Origin: Algoriphagus hitonicola
GTDB lineage: Bacteria; Bacteroidota; Bacteroidia; Cytophagales; Cyclobacteriaceae
Length of the DNA stretch: 64,000 nt
Direction: 5' to 3'
NCBI RefSeq assembly: GCF_900113375.1
Contig: NZ_FOPC01000005.1
Location: 62,001-126,000, forward strand
Both the position numbers and the translations under genes were made by a program. This document shows positions 43,628 through 51,963 of the stretch, piece after piece. Position 1 is the first letter of the stretch; every line of letters begins with the position of its first letter. The notes beneath the pieces were generated by a model, which ran no database searches, was not told the origin of the DNA, and saw only the letters and a list, made by a program, of their open reading frames with translations.

Positions 43628-46600
43628 GGTTTCCTCTTTATTAAATCCTACCGAAAAGACCGTCACAAACTGATTGAGTGGTGCCAGCCAAATCCCCGCA
43701 CCCGCAGATCGATGCCAAGTATCTGAAGATTCTCCTTGTAGCCAGACTCTCCCAATATCATGAAAACCAATTAGTCCTACCGTGGCAGGTAGGAGATAGG
43801 TGTTCAGATTGAAGAGTTGGATTCTGACATCAAAATTATGGTAGGCGACGGCATCTCCATTGAATCGGAAGCGCCGATATCCTCTGAGATTATCCATTCC
43901 ACCGAGCGTTTGACCTTGGAAAAATCCGTAATTCCCCCAGTTTTTACCATAGCCAAATCGTGTCGCATAGGTGATTTTGGCAGGATAGGAAAATGACCAA
44001 TACAAGGCCAAAGAGGATTCTAAGCTTGTAATAGTAGAAGCGGATTTCGAAATAGCCCATCGCTGCTTGAATTCGTTGTGAAACAAAAATCCCCGCGAAG
44101 GAAGCCTGTCATCATCCCGTTTGTCGTAGTTGAGTTGGGCAAAAAGGCCACCAAAAGTTTTGGGTTCCAACAAAAGATTTTGGTCGATACCGCTTTCCTG
44201 GCTGGTGATAAATTTATCCGTATTGTCATCCGCATCAAATCGAAATAACTCTACCAGAGGCCCCATTTGGAAATAACCGGATTCTGCCAGTTTTTTTTGT
44301 AGGCCCATCTTAGCCTCATACCAGCTGAAGCGGGTTCGGTAAAATCTCACTTGTTCGCTTCTGTCTTCCAATTCCCCCGAAGGAGCGCCTGTTTCATTTT
44401 TAGTGATGAATTGACTTTCATTTCCAAATCCAAAAAAGTTGAATGCATAATCAGGTGCTCGGACATCGCCACTCCAAGTCAGATCCCAATTGCCCAAAAC
44501 ATCGACCGCATGACCTTGGTATCCAATATTGAAGGCTCCTGTTCGGATGGCATAGTTTGCTTTGATCTGCTGCTGGGTTTGATAAGGGGATTTTTTCCAA
44601 CCCTGTTTTTGCCAGAGAATTCCGCCACCGAGAAAGATTCCGTCGTCTTGATTGTATTCCAGAGAGGCTAGCGGCATCACTTTGTCGTAGGTAAATTCCT
44701 TGCGATTATATTCCAGTTGGGCTGGGTTGATGGCCTTTTTGTAAATGGATGACGGGCCTGCAGCTTTTTGGGTAAAGCTTGTTTTTGGCTGATAAATCAA
44801 CTGGTTTTTTTTCTGTAGTTGAGCTTCGTCTTGGATCACATAAGGATCAATTCCCGGGATAATCCAGACTTTAATTTGACCAGGTCCTTTGCCTTTCAGC
44901 AGAAAAACATCTTCTCCCTCCAAGCCATAAAGACGGATTTCCCGCGTTTCGTCTGGCTTAAAAGTCCGGTTGTAATACCGCTGTTTTATTTTTCCAGACT
45001 TCGATATTTTCCTAATTTCGACATCAATGGTTCCATCTTCGGCATGCTTGATTTCGAAGCGATCATTTTTTTGACTTCCGGGTATGTCTACCTCTTCGGC
45101 CAAAAAATCATAATATTCCAAAGCCTTTTCCTCCAGCCATTCTCTACGATGCATCAGTTTTGCTGCAATTTCCCTTTCATCTAGCTCCCGTACAGAGGCA
45201 GGCCAGTCCGAAAACGCCGCGAGGATGTTTTGATCGGTCATTTTTGGGATTATTTCGTCCAGTTCCTCTTTCCAATCACTCCGATCCAAATCATTCAGGA
45301 AATTTCGGTCAAAATAGCGGCCATTAAACATGAAGCCATTTACATTTTTGAGTTCATATCCAAAACCTTGAAATTTGGGATTGGCCCATTTTCTTGAGGC
45401 AATTTTTGGAAAAACACCTTCGTTGACAAAAAAAGCCTGATCTCGATCCCGAGGCATGGGGAGAAACTCCCACCCGTTTTTCCCTTCACTGCGAACCCAT
45501 CTCCATTGATCGTCATGCCGATCCCAATCCGCTATCCACAAATCAAAAATCCGAGCTTGAAGTACTGCCCGTTGGTTGACTTGGTCATCATTATCCTTCA
45601 GGACAGTTTTGATCATTTTGTCGGTGCTGATGACTTTCGCTTCAGGATCGGCTAAAGGTTGGGTCACTTCACGCTCTTCATACAGAAAAACCTCTCCGCC
45701 AAAGTCTTTGCGATAGGGGCCTAGAGCAGGATCGTCTGGCAGAAATACGATTTCAGGATTGGTATGAATAATGTCAAGAGACTCTGCAAGATTGGCCACA
45801 GCAATTGCCGCGTAGGGATGAGATGCCGAAATTTGGTCCTGAACGATCTGCCTGGCTATGGTTTTTCGCAAAATAGGGCTTAGGGCATTTTCGGGATATT
45901 TATTCACGGAGCGAAGGACAAACTCTTCACCTTCTGAGTTTTCCAATCGTAAGCTTCGGGTTTGCATACCGCCACCTCTTTTTGTGATGGAAAGCCCGCC
46001 TTTTTCCTCCAAAAGATCGATGGATCGAAACTGCTGAGGAAGCGCCCAAGTTGCCCGATAATTTTTTCCAAAAAAGAATTGGTGTCCTTTGCCTTTATGA
46101 TATTGAAGTGAAATGGGTTTGGAACGTTGGATCCTTGCTTTTGGAAGAGTATCTACTTCGGATAAGATAGTCTGGTTTTGATTTCCATCAAGCCAAGTTT
46201 CGTACAATAGCTGTTCTTCCTCTGGACTGATAAAACTCAATTTGACTTTTTTATCCCTGTAGAAATCCAAAGCAGCATAACCTTGATTTCCATAGGTGAA
46301 TTTGGCTGGATTCTTCTTTCGGATTACGGTATGTTTTGCACCGGCGCCACTGACAATGTAGTGAGCGTTTTCCTCTTGGGTATAAAATAATCCATGCTCA
46401 TGTCCTGAAACTTGGATGACGTGGGGATGTCGCTTGATGAGTTGATCCAAAGATTGAATCATCGCCTGATATTTGGGGTGCGGGATATCCTGTATGTCTC
46501 CAAACCAAGTACGGTAGAGCGGAAAAATTGAGCCTAAAACCGGAATCGGAATGTAGAGCTTGGAATTAAGTGCGCGCAAGGGAAATAAGTGATCTTTCCA

Positions 46601-47278
46601 ATCATATCCGCCATTGTGAGGGCCATAGGCTCGCATGGGATGATGCATGGCTAAGATGATAGTTTTATCCTGATTGCTCTGAAAGCCAGCTGACAGCTCA
46701 GCAAGGATTTCCTCTTCGGTCTTGTATTCGCAATCGGAGTCTTCTCCTGGCTTTTGGTTTTGATGCAGCCACCACTGACTGTCTATGATCACCAAGACTG
46801 TTTCTTCGTCGAGTTTAATCCATTCTGGTCCTGGGCAGGCGTCTGCGGGGATCCATTGTACACGGTCTGCAGGGTAGTTTTCATGGACAAAAGCCTGTGC
46901 CCTGAGAATCGCCTCATAGCCACCGGATTTCCCTTTTTCCCAATCGTGATTGCCAGGAATCATCCAGACTTTTTCATTGATTTGACTGAAAATATCCAGT
47001 TGTGTTTTCAAAATCAATTCGGATTCAGCTCGATTTTCGGCGGATTTTTTGGGTAATCCCAAAGGGTAAATATTGTCTCCGAGATAAATCAAATAATTGG
47101 GGATATCCGACTGGTTTTTGAGTTTTTGACTCAAATCATCAATCACGGGGTGGTTCCCATTTTTCATTTCTCCCGCATCACCGATCAGATAAACTCTAAA
47201 CTTCAGAGCCTCGGTGGATTGGGCAACTGATTCTTTTACCCCTAGAATCAGGATAAGAACAAACAGAAGATTTTTCAT
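43595..47278 (-). CDS. Metallophosphoesterase fused to an Omp85-like beta-barrel
   Basis: 1227 residues with a Sec signal (MKNLLFVLILILGVKESVAQ). Residues about 25-360 are a calcineurin-type phosphoesterase: GDAGEMKNGN, YLGDNIYPLG, MIPGNHDWEKG, LAMHHPMRAYGPH and QVSGHEHGL. A middle region of about 500 residues has no clear domain. The C-terminal third looks like a surface-antigen (D15/Omp85) barrel, with GGMDNLRGYRRFRFNG (the LRGY motif region) and a terminal strand ending in GYQF. It probably sits in the outer membrane with the phosphoesterase on the periplasmic or outer face. Start ATG at 47278 overlaps the stop of the upstream lipoprotein gene by 4 nt. Confidence 0.85.
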   Translation of the reverse strand: MKNLLFVLILILGVKESVAQSTEALKFRVYLIGDAGEMKNGNHPVIDDLSQKLKNQSDIPNYLIYLGDNIYPLGLPKKSAENRAESELILKTQLDIFSQINEKVWMIPGNHDWEKGKSGGYEAILRAQAFVHENYPADRVQWIPADACPGPEWIKLDEETVLVIIDSQWWLHQNQKPGEDSDCEYKTEEEILAELSAGFQSNQDKTIILAMHHPMRAYGPHNGGYDWKDHLFPLRALNSKLYIPIPVLGSIFPLYRTWFGDIQDIPHPKYQAMIQSLDQLIKRHPHVIQVSGHEHGLFYTQEENAHYIVSGAGAKHTVIRKKNPAKFTYGNQGYAALDFYRDKKVKLSFISPEEEQLLYETWLDGNQNQTILSEVDTLPKARIQRSKPISLQYHKGKGHQFFFGKNYRATWALPQQFRSIDLLEEKGGLSITKRGGGMQTRSLRLENSEGEEFVLRSVNKYPENALSPILRKTIARQIVQDQISASHPYAAIAVANLAESLDIIHTNPEIVFLPDDPALGPYRKDFGGEVFLYEEREVTQPLADPEAKVISTDKMIKTVLKDNDDQVNQRAVLQARIFDLWIADWDRHDDQWRWVRSEGKNGWEFLPMPRDRDQAFFVNEGVFPKIASRKWANPKFQGFGYELKNVNGFMFNGRYFDRNFLNDLDRSDWKEELDEIIPKMTDQNILAAFSDWPASVRELDEREIAAKLMHRREWLEEKALEYYDFLAEEVDIPGSQKNDRFEIKHAEDGTIDVEIRKISKSGKIKQRYYNRTFKPDETREIRLYGLEGEDVFLLKGKGPGQIKVWIIPGIDPYVIQDEAQLQKKNQLIYQPKTSFTQKAAGPSSIYKKAINPAQLEYNRKEFTYDKVMPLASLEYNQDDGIFLGGGILWQKQGWKKSPYQTQQQIKANYAIRTGAFNIGYQGHAVDVLGNWDLTWSGDVRAPDYAFNFFGFGNESQFITKNETGAPSGELEDRSEQVRFYRTRFSWYEAKMGLQKKLAESGYFQMGPLVELFRFDADDNTDKFITSQESGIDQNLLLEPKTFGGLFAQLNYDKRDDDRLPSRGFLFHNEFKQRWAISKSASTITSLESSLALYWSFSYPAKITYATRFGYGKNWGNYGFFQGQTLGGMDNLRGYRRFRFNGDAVAYHNFDVRIQLFNLNTYLLPATVGLIGFHDIGRVWLQGESSDTWHRSAGAGIWLAPLNQFVTVFSVGFNKEETLPFFTFGYQF

Positions 47279-48126
47279 GGCTGATAGGCAAAGATCAACA
47301 GATTGGCTCTCCCGTCTCGGGCTTCATTGGAAATGTACAAGGTGCCGTCCGGGGCAAAAGTGATTCCTTCGGGCTGCTTGAAAAGTGAGAGAGGCAAGTG
47401 ATGAAAATCCAAAAATTCCCCTTGCTGATTCATCACCAGAAGCCAACGATCGGTGGACGAGAGCAAATAGATTTCCCGGGTGATAGGATGGATGGCCGCC
47501 GCCGCTGGCTGAACTTTGATTTCTGATAAATCCATCAACGGAAATGCTGCTTGGATTTCACTTCGCTTAAGTATCATGTATGCCTCTATATCAAATTTTT
47601 TTTGAACTAAATCAAATCGGTAAACCGATGCTTGAGCGGGGTTTTTGTCCCACTTGCAGACTTTACAAAAAAGCAACAAAGATGGTTCTGTATCTAAGGT
47701 CACAATGGCTTCAAAGTCACGTTTTTGATCTAGCGGAAACTCATGGACTTGGGTGGAAAAATTCTCAGTCAAGGGCGCATTTACTTGGTAGAGATTTCCG
47801 TTACTTTGCAAGGCATAGGCCGAATCCTGAAAGATGAGTAGATCCTCGATATCCTTGTTTTTTGCAAACTTTTGTTTTTTCAGGATTTTGCCGGATGTCG
47901 GATCAACTGAATAAATAATGGAAGATTCATCCTCAATTGCCCAAATTTCATCTTTCCCTATCCAAGCAATGCCTGAGATCTCATCCAAAGTCCCCGGTAA
48001 TAAGATTTTGTTTACCTGATCTAACTGATACCCATTAGGTAAAGCGTATTTATTTGAAAAATCTAAATTACTAGAGCATTGGGCCAAGATAAACGTAAAA
48101 ATCAAGGAGAATTTAGCGGAATGCAT
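47275..48126 (-). CDS. SdiA-regulated-like propeller lipoprotein
   Basis: 283 residues from the ATG at 48126. The frame is open further up, but that ATG starts a lipoprotein signal (MHSAKFSLIFTFILAQC, lipobox LAQC). The body fits the SdiA-regulated / esterase-like phytase propeller group: LDEISGIAWIGKDEIWAIEDESS, YSVDPTSGKILKK, DFEAIVTL, KQPEGITFAPDGTLYISNEA. Role unknown. It is translationally coupled to the phosphoesterase-barrel gene (ATGA overlap), so a link to phosphate-ester turnover is conceivable. Confidence 0.8.
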   Translation of the reverse strand: MHSAKFSLIFTFILAQCSSNLDFSNKYALPNGYQLDQVNKILLPGTLDEISGIAWIGKDEIWAIEDESSIIYSVDPTSGKILKKQKFAKNKDIEDLLIFQDSAYALQSNGNLYQVNAPLTENFSTQVHEFPLDQKRDFEAIVTLDTEPSLLLFCKVCKWDKNPAQASVYRFDLVQKKFDIEAYMILKRSEIQAAFPLMDLSEIKVQPAAAAIHPITREIYLLSSTDRWLLVMNQQGEFLDFHHLPLSLFKQPEGITFAPDGTLYISNEARDGRANLLIFAYQP

Positions 48127-48185
48127 AGTTATTTTAAAGGAAGTCTTTAACTTTCGTTTGATCAAGTACCAATTCAAGCTAATAA

Positions 48186-49358
48186 GTGGAAAACCTGCGC
48201 GAAAAGTTCGAATCGTGGATTCGGGAAATGTTTCATCAGCGACTGAAAGAAGAAGTATGTTACCATAATTTGGATCATACGCTTTTAATAGTCGAAAAAT
48301 CAAGAGAAATAGCAGGTTACGAAGGCTTGGAAGGAGAAGAACTCGATGATCTTTTTTTTGCCGCTTGGCTGCATGACACGGGATATTGGGAGGGAAAAGC
48401 GGAAGGACATGAGCAGAGAGGGGCCGAGCTGGCGCAATCTTGCCTTAGTGAGTTGGGAATTGCTCAGCAGCGAATCGATCGGATCAAATCGGCTATTCTC
48501 GCCACCAAAGTTCCTCAAAATCCCCAGAATCTCTTTGAAAAAATCCTTTGTGATGCGGATATGTATCACTTGAGCACACCGGAATTTTTGACCTATACGA
48601 TGTGTCTTCGACAGGAAATGGAAAATCTCCATACCGAGAATTGCACTAAGCTGGAATGGCTTAAAAAATCAAGGGAATTCACGCTGTCACATCGCTACCA
48701 TACTGAGTATGGAAAAAAGCATTTGGAACCACTAAAGCTTAAAAATTTAACCATTTTGGAAAAGGAAATAGAGGAATTGGAGAATCAGAAATTCAAACCT
48801 GAAAAAAAAAAGAATAAAAAATCAGATCGTGGAATAGAGACTATGTTTCGGGTTACTTCGACCAATCATTTGGAACTTTCGGCCTTGGCTGACAATAAGG
48901 CCAATATCATGATTTCGGTCAACTCGATCATTATTTCCATCGTAGTGACAGTTTTGATCCGAAAGCTGGAGGAGTTTCCAAACTATACCATTCCTGCAAT
49001 TTTGCTGATATCCACCTGCTTGGGAGCGATGATTTTTGCGATTTTGGCCACGAGACCAAAGGTTACCAAAGGGCTGATTACCAAAGAGAATATTGAAAAA
49101 AAACAAGGGAACCTGCTGTATTTTGGCAATTTTCATCAAATGTCCATAGAGGACTATTCGGCGGGTATCCGTGAGTTGATGGAGGATAGTGACTACCTCT
49201 ATGGGACCATGACCCGTGATATTTATTTTTTGGGAAAGGTATTGGCTAAAAAGTATAAGCTCCTAAGAAAAAGCTATACGGTTTTTATGTTTGGCTTTGT
49301 GGTTTCGGTTTTGTCTTTTCTCATTGCTACCTTGTTTTTTGATCCGTTTACGTATTAG
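48186..49358 (+). CDS. HD phosphohydrolase domain fused to a PycTM (Pycsar effector) membrane domain
   Basis: 390 residues. Residues 1-200 are an HD domain: HNLDH (27-31), WLHD (61-64) and CDADMYHL (about 118-125), the metal-binding set. A charged linker (KPEKKKNKKSDRG) precedes a membrane module matching the PycTM/DUF5706 family: STNHLELSALADNKANIMIS, two helices around 240-290, and a third near 365-386. In Pycsar systems, PycTM proteins respond to cyclic UMP or CMP and damage the membrane; no cyclase gene lies nearby. The GTG at 48186 is the start because a later ATG would trim the HD domain. Divergent from the lipoprotein gene by 59 bp. Confidence 0.85.
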   Translation: MENLREKFESWIREMFHQRLKEEVCYHNLDHTLLIVEKSREIAGYEGLEGEELDDLFFAAWLHDTGYWEGKAEGHEQRGAELAQSCLSELGIAQQRIDRIKSAILATKVPQNPQNLFEKILCDADMYHLSTPEFLTYTMCLRQEMENLHTENCTKLEWLKKSREFTLSHRYHTEYGKKHLEPLKLKNLTILEKEIEELENQKFKPEKKKNKKSDRGIETMFRVTSTNHLELSALADNKANIMISVNSIIISIVVTVLIRKLEEFPNYTIPAILLISTCLGAMIFAILATRPKVTKGLITKENIEKKQGNLLYFGNFHQMSIEDYSAGIRELMEDSDYLYGTMTRDIYFLGKVLAKKYKLLRKSYTVFMFGFVVSVLSFLIATLFFDPFTY

Positions 49359-50278
49359 TAATTGATCCCTTTCAAGAATTTTTCGGCATTTTGAGGGATC
49401 TGATAGGGAGAATTAGGATTAAAATGATTCCATACTTCATGGGAGACTTTTCGACTCAGTTTCCAGGCTTCATTGTCATATTCCCAGCTTTCGTCCTCAT
49501 TATTTTTGGTAAAAAAGGAGAGGACGTAATCTCCCGCAGGAGAATTGACTAAGAGAACCTCTGAGCGGGAAGCATTGACCATGCCTTGCTTGGAAAGCAC
49601 ATTGATAGTTGGCGGGATTTGAGAGAGGGCATATTCGGTGTAGTAGCTATTGGAAAGCAACCGAGTCATCTGTTCAGAACTACTCCGACCAAAAATTGTC
49701 CCTTTATAAATTCCTTCCAGCAATTGAGCCATTTCCTTCGGAGTGGTTTGTCCCCAACCATAAATTTCCCAATCCTTCTCACGACCCGGGGTACGGCTAT
49801 TGATCCGAGTGTGTTGAACGCCCCATTTTTCCAAAAGCGGATTGATAGATTCCCCACCTCCGGCCAAACCTTGAAGCCAAAGCGAAGTCGTATTGTCAGA
49901 ATAACTCAGCATCAGGGCAACCAAAGTTCTCAAATCGGTTTGGGTGGAGTCATTGAAAAACTGCATCAAGCCAGAGCCCCCATATTTGATCGAATCCCGG
50001 TAGATTAGGGATTGATGAAATTGCAGTTCTTCCTTTTCGATCTTTTCAAAAATCCCAAGTAGAATGGGGATTTTCACTATACTGGCTGTTGGGAAAATGC
50101 TGTCTGAGTTGATTTGGGCGGATTCTTGGGTGTTGAGATTTTTGACATAGATGCCAAGTTCCCCCTTGAAATCTCTTGCTATTAATTCAAGTTTTTGCTG
50201 AAGTGAACTGCCTTCCTGCGAAAAGCCAAGCCTAATCATTCCCAGAAAAGCCAAAAGAAGTAGTGGAAAGTTGCGCAT
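49355..50278 (-). CDS. Class A beta-lactamase-fold serine hydrolase
   Basis: 307 residues from the ATG at 50278, which starts a Sec signal (MRNFPLLLLAFLGMIRLGFS). Active-site motifs: S66-I-V-K69 (FPTASIVK), SDN in LSYSDNTTSLW, and TTPKEMAQLL. The usual KTG triad is replaced by KQG (LSKQGMVNASR), and the omega loop (GREKDWEIYGWG) differs from that of true class A enzymes. So it may be a beta-lactamase or a related peptidoglycan or peptide hydrolase; resistance should not be assumed. It overlaps the convergent HD-PycTM gene by 4 nt. Confidence 0.82.
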   Translation of the reverse strand: MRNFPLLLLAFLGMIRLGFSQEGSSLQQKLELIARDFKGELGIYVKNLNTQESAQINSDSIFPTASIVKIPILLGIFEKIEKEELQFHQSLIYRDSIKYGGSGLMQFFNDSTQTDLRTLVALMLSYSDNTTSLWLQGLAGGGESINPLLEKWGVQHTRINSRTPGREKDWEIYGWGQTTPKEMAQLLEGIYKGTIFGRSSSEQMTRLLSNSYYTEYALSQIPPTINVLSKQGMVNASRSEVLLVNSPAGDYVLSFFTKNNEDESWEYDNEAWKLSRKVSHEVWNHFNPNSPYQIPQNAEKFLKGINY

Positions 50279-50326
50279 AAGTTTAAGAGCTGTTAATTTC
50301 AATTATCGAGATAAATGTAAAAATCT

Positions 50327-50629
50327 ATGACTAAGCTCCATCAGGATAAAAGAGAAGATTTTTTAAATCAAACAGAAAAAGACTTAGGAAAGGACCCGAT
50401 TTTACTTGCCTTGTGGCATGATGCTAAGGGAGACTGGGATGCTGCACATGCTCAGGTTGATCAGTTGAGTGGAAAAGACGCGGCAAGGATACATGCTTAT
50501 CTGCATCGCAAGGAAGGAGATCAGTGGAATGCCGATTACTGGTATCGGAGATCTGGAGAGTCTAGACCCGATTTGAGTTTGGAACAGGAATGGGAAGTTC
50601 TCTTACAGCAGTATTGGGATAGTAAGTAA
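50327..50629 (+). CDS. Conserved hypothetical small protein
   Basis: 100 residues, soluble, helical. ILLALWHDAKGDWDAAHAQV, IHAYLHRKEGDQWNADYWYRRSG and a C-terminal LEQEWEVLLQQYW recall a small uncharacterised family found in several phyla. No catalytic motif is evident. It lies 48 bp downstream of the divergent start of the beta-lactamase-fold gene. Confidence 0.65.
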   Translation: MTKLHQDKREDFLNQTEKDLGKDPILLALWHDAKGDWDAAHAQVDQLSGKDAARIHAYLHRKEGDQWNADYWYRRSGESRPDLSLEQEWEVLLQQYWDSK

Positions 50630-50658
50630 CAATTGAAAATCGGACTAGTTATCATGTC

Positions 50659-51066
50659 ATGATACGTTTAGGAATAATCGGTTTGGTGTTAGTTACATGG
50701 ATTTTACAAGCAGAACAAGGTATGGAGTTAAAGGATTTTCGCTGGGAAAACCGGGTGTTGATTTTGAGAGATGTCCAACTTGGGGAAATAAATGAAGATG
50801 ATTTTAAGGAGCGAAAGTTGGTCTATGTTCAGTTTTTAAGCGATACGCTATCAGCCACCAATTTTGAAGGGGAAATAGAGCCCGAATCATTTAAGGAATT
50901 CTTGGATATCCGACCAACAGAAAATTGGTTTTTGATTGGCTTGGATGGAGGCTTGAAAAGTAAAGGTTCAAAGTTGCCGAAGATTAGCGATATTTTCAGA
51001 ATTATCGACGCCATGCCTATGCGTCAATCGGAGATGCGAAAGGGTAAAAAAGACGGAAAATTTTAA
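50659..51066 (+). CDS. DUF4174 protein
   Basis: 135 residues. Short hydrophobic N-terminus (MIRLGIIGLVLVTWIL) as signal, then the DUF4174 pattern: DFRWENRVLILRD, FLIGLDGGLKSKG and the end IFRIIDAMPMRQSEMRK. Small exported proteins of unknown function. It begins 29 bp after the preceding gene. Confidence 0.82.
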   Translation: MIRLGIIGLVLVTWILQAEQGMELKDFRWENRVLILRDVQLGEINEDDFKERKLVYVQFLSDTLSATNFEGEIEPESFKEFLDIRPTENWFLIGLDGGLKSKGSKLPKISDIFRIIDAMPMRQSEMRKGKKDGKF

Positions 51067-51085
51067 AAATGATAAGAAATACCCC

Positions 51086-51113
51086 CAAAAATACCCAGAA
51101 CTGGGTATTTTTT
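51086..51113 (+). terminator. Terminator of the DUF4174 gene
   Basis: AAAATACCC pairs with GGGTATTTT around AGAACT, followed by more T. It is 20 bp after the stop at 51066. Confidence 0.7.
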
Positions 51114-51162
51114 GGCACTTTTTGAAGTAGTATTTTTGAGATAAATCTTTATCCCTTTTTCT

Positions 51163-51393
51163 ATGAAATTCTTTTACCTATCCTCGGTAGCCAACGAAGC
51201 AGGCAAGTTTGAAGTGCACCATCGAGATTGCGAATTGATTCCGGATGCTATTGATCGGGATTATTTGGGTCCTTTTAACAATGGAGCAGAGGCGATGCGA
51301 AAAGCCAAAAATTTGAATCCAGAATCCTGCCTTTGTCCTTCTTGTTGCAGTAATATGACCCAATCTGTTTTTTTTAAATGTAAAAATGATTAG
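51163..51393 (+). CDS. Small Cys/His-containing conserved hypothetical protein
   Basis: 76 residues, soluble. The conserved-looking elements are VHHRDCELIP, RDYLGPFNNGAEAMRKAK and CLCPSCCSNM. The spacing of H, C and the CxCxxCC group suggests a metal site. I do not recognise a named family. It is the last gene before tRNA-Pro and the island. Confidence 0.6.
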   Translation: MKFFYLSSVANEAGKFEVHHRDCELIPDAIDRDYLGPFNNGAEAMRKAKNLNPESCLCPSCCSNMTQSVFFKCKND

Positions 51394-51466
51394 CTGAGAT
51401 TCAGGAAATTATCCTGAATTGCGGTTAAAAATTCGGATTCTTTATTTTATCAACAGGTAAAATTAA

Positions 51467-51474
51467 TAGATTTG
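51467..51474 (+). promoter_or_regulatory. -7 box of the tRNA-Pro promoter
   Basis: TAGATTTG matches TAnnTTTG exactly and lies 9 bp before the tRNA. A T-rich tract at 51441-51448 is at about the right distance for the -33 element. Confidence 0.5.
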
Positions 51475-51483
51475 CAATCCAAT

Positions 51484-51559
<76 letters not shown>

Positions 51560-51582
51560 AAAATAGGATTTTAAAGAAAATC

Positions 51583-51617
51583 AAAACTCTGTAAATAGCT
51601 GATTTACAGAGTTTTTT
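51583..51617 (+). terminator. Terminator after the tRNA
   Basis: AAAACTCTGTAAAT (51583-51596) pairs perfectly with ATTTACAGAGTTTT (51602-51615) around AGCTG, ending in TT. The 345 bp from here to the integrase contain no gene. They hold several GTGAG-type short repeats (near 51663, 51675 and 51724) that could be recombinase arm sites, but this is not secure. Confidence 0.85.
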
Positions 51618-51963
51618 GATTTTAAGGAATTTCAAAAAACATCAAAAAATATCACTATTACGTGAGCAATTCCGTGAGTCGGAGAACTAAAAGTATCGAC
51701 AGTTCACGATTCACTAAGAAATTGTGAGTAAAACGAAGGTTTAAATATGATAATGTTATAGTTTTAACGAATTTTAACATTTCATTCACCGGTTTTGCAC
51801 CGATCTAGCCTCTTTAAAAATGGAATCTGGATTCAAAAGTTTTTGAAATCCGGTGTTCTTAATTTCTAGGCTTTATTCTCACTTCTAATTCTATTGAGTC
51901 TGGTTAAACTACTGAAAAACAGTGGTTAATAAATTTTACTTTCAAAAATTTAAAATCAGACCA

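Noticed and set aside
51655..51735. GTGAG repeats before the integrase as defined recombinase arm sites
   Set aside because: The repeats are short and irregular; without a known core site they cannot be called.
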